Below are positions 41,916-43,350 of a stretch of DNA of 43,350 bases, one piece after another. Source of the stretch: Mariprofundus sp. Its GTDB lineage: Bacteria > Pseudomonadota > Zetaproteobacteria > Mariprofundales > Mariprofundaceae. The position numbers and the translations under genes are program-made. The stretch covers positions 1-43,350 of the forward strand of contig JAUZQJ010000032.1 of NCBI GenBank assembly GCA_030951045.1. The letters run 5' to 3'. Below the pieces are notes generated by a model that saw only the letters and a program-made list of their open reading frames with translations, did no database searches and had not been told where the DNA came from. Each line of letters opens with the position of its first letter. Position 1 is the stretch's first letter.

Positions 41916-43350
41916 ATGGATCATCTGGCCAGTAGTGGCGTTTGTATTTCCCACGCAGCTCTTTTTTTACATCGTGATAGGTGGTGTTCCAGAAGCTGTT
42001 TAAATCTTGTGTGACTTGCATTGGCTTACGCGCTGGTGATAACAGATGCATCATCAGTTTACAGTGACCATTGAGTATCGTGGGTGTGTCGTACAGACCA
42101 AATACCTCCTGGAGTCTGACAGCCAGTACGGGTTGCTCCGGATCGCTATAGTCAACTGACATGGAGGAACCACTGGGTACGCTGATTCGCTCTGGCGCCG
42201 CGTGTTTTACCAGTTGCTGTTGTTGCCAGCTGAGCTGATTTAAAAGCAAGCTGTACAGATCCAGTTTAAAACACTGCTTGAGGCTGTTTTCATGGCTTAA
42301 GTACGGTTGCATCCATACATCCAAGGTATCGCTCAGGTTCTGCTCTGAAAAATCTGGCAGAGATTCATCAAACTGCTTTTTAACAGCAGGATTATTGTGA
42401 ATATGGTGGTTAATACATTGTACCCGCTGTTTCAGGTTCTCGGCCTTAGCATTCCAGTTCAGGCACGCTAGTCCCCTATTCCTGATGGCCTGCATCAGGC
42501 ACTGTTGTACCGCCTCTTGGTTTTTTCTATTTTTTGCATCGTGCCAGATAGATTCTTGTAACACTATTTTTCCAATACTACTGGTCTGTTTGACTTCGAC
42601 GCGTTGAGCGCCCTCATTCCATTCAACGCGTTCTGCGTGCTGAATATTCTCACTAAAATATTCCTGCAATTGTTCAGCACTGATATCCGCTGCCAGATAA
42701 ATACAGGCCTCCCCCTGTTTTCCGTCAAGGTTGGCGATCACAAGGTATTCATGCAGATGATGTTGCAAAAAGTGCGGAATAACCGCGCCCTTACCGTTAC
42801 TGAGCAGATAACGCGCCTCGTTGGGGTTACGCTGTTTAGCGACTCTATCGGGATAGGCGTAGGCCAAAAGCACCCCGCTACAGAGATTATCCGGTCTCTC
42901 TTTGTTGACTCTAGCTTTGCTGCATTGTTTCACGCGCCTGAAAAAATCATCGGCGGTTTGTATGATGCGTTTGCATTGCTGGTGATCGATACCGAGATGC
43001 TTTGATCCTCCATGCACAAGCACATTAATCCTATCATGAATATCGGCACTTTTTTCGGTCCTGCTCTGAAACAAATCTTTCTCAGTGAGCAGGCTGGCAA
43101 TTAGGCAGGCGTGGTAAGTCTGATCCAGCTTAACTGCAGACAGCATCATGTGCGCTAAGCGTGGATGCGTGCCCAGTTTCAGCATATCACGGCCGTGTGT
43201 TGTAATGTTGCCCGCCTCATCGATAGCGCCGAGTTGTTGCAACAGTGCTTTTGCCTGTTCGGTGGCTCCTATTGGCGGCAGATCCATCCACTGCATTTCA
43301 TCAGCGTTGGTCACGCCCCAGTTGGCCAACTCCAGCACCAATGAGGAGAG
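41866..43350 (-). CDS. hrpB: ATP-dependent helicase HrpB, partial
   Basis: C-terminal 494 residues; the gene continues beyond the window edge, and the frame is open to 43350. Seen: the winged-helix/ratchet region (LSSLVLELANWGV, LPPIGATEQAKALLQQLGA, GTHPRLAHMML), the HrpB linker (LLAYAYPDRVAKQRNPNEAR, YLLSNGKGAV), and the HrpB C-terminal domain (VRLQEVFGLYDTPTI, LLSPARKPMQVTQDL, FWNTTYHDVKKELRGKYKRH, YWPDDP). The DEAH motor domains lie outside. HrpB is a DEAH RNA helicase with no certain substrate. Confidence 0.95.
   Translation of the reverse strand, partial: LSSLVLELANWGVTNADEMQWMDLPPIGATEQAKALLQQLGAIDEAGNITTHGRDMLKLGTHPRLAHMMLSAVKLDQTYHACLIASLLTEKDLFQSRTEKSADIHDRINVLVHGGSKHLGIDHQQCKRIIQTADDFFRRVKQCSKARVNKERPDNLCSGVLLAYAYPDRVAKQRNPNEARYLLSNGKGAVIPHFLQHHLHEYLVIANLDGKQGEACIYLAADISAEQLQEYFSENIQHAERVEWNEGAQRVEVKQTSSIGKIVLQESIWHDAKNRKNQEAVQQCLMQAIRNRGLACLNWNAKAENLKQRVQCINHHIHNNPAVKKQFDESLPDFSEQNLSDTLDVWMQPYLSHENSLKQCFKLDLYSLLLNQLSWQQQQLVKHAAPERISVPSGSSMSVDYSDPEQPVLAVRLQEVFGLYDTPTILNGHCKLMMHLLSPARKPMQVTQDLNSFWNTTYHDVKKELRGKYKRHYWPDDPFTAQATSKTKKQMNRQ

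Overview
The window is a dense stretch of chromosome from a Gram-negative proteobacterium, gamma- or zetaproteobacterium-like. This rests on a complete pilB-pilC-pilS-pilR-pilD type IV pilus block joined to aroE and coaE, an OmpA-type lipoprotein, RlhA, Hsp15 and ArfB homologues, and membrane-anchored multihaem cytochromes. The haem proteins hint at respiratory or lithotrophic metabolism. The exact taxon cannot be fixed from the sequence alone. No rRNA, tRNA, CRISPR array, insertion sequence with a transposase, or prophage was recognised.

Layout. 1-650: non-coding flank with DnaA-box-like 9-mers, a perfect dyad and the 3' remnant of a slyD gene. 652-4909 (minus): a DUF4124/SmpA-like secreted protein, pncC, pgpA, thiL and rsmB, tightly packed or overlapping. 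5026-6270 (minus): a five-haem cytochrome. 6391-6567: a nested inverted-repeat element. 6718-8103 (minus): two exported proteins built on a 12-residue repeat MNPCNPCxMKKH, one fused to a cytochrome c domain, separated by a response-regulator remnant and a perfect 18-bp hairpin. 8178-10632 (minus): arsS-peroxiredoxin-arsM, an arsenic methylation and arsenosugar gene set preceded by three dyads. 10746-14774: a pentapeptide-repeat protein, sixA-like, map and typA. 14879-15448: truncated GGDEF remnant. 15449-23707 (minus): aroE-pilB-pilC-pilS-pilR-pilD-coaE. 23780-25847 (minus): fatty acid hydroxylase, BFD-like [2Fe-2S] protein, AI-2E-family permease. 26013-27876 (plus): OmpA lipoprotein and thrB. 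27961-31546 (minus): DEAD-box RNA helicase, small membrane protein, and prfB with its programmed +1 frameshift. 31763-37116: mostly small housekeeping genes (hslR, glutaredoxin, DEDDh exonuclease-arfB, MYG1, YggU, spermidine-synthase-like). 37345-40278 (minus): GST and RlhA/U32. 40417-43350: an ORFan, a PIN-type toxin-antitoxin pair, and the C-terminal part of hrpB running off the window.

How the genes fit together. The most distinctive region is 5026-10632. An ArsS/ArsM pathway with a co-transcribed peroxiredoxin lies directly upstream of a Cys/Met/His-repeat exported protein. Beyond that lie a second repeat protein fused to a cytochrome c and then a pentahaem cytochrome, all on the same strand. 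I infer a periplasmic soft-metal or metalloid handling module coupled to arsenic biotransformation; the sequence gives proximity, strand and composition, not function. Several short intergenic inverted repeats and dispersed repeats, plus three gene remnants (slyD, receiver, GGDEF), show that the intergenic DNA has been rearranged.
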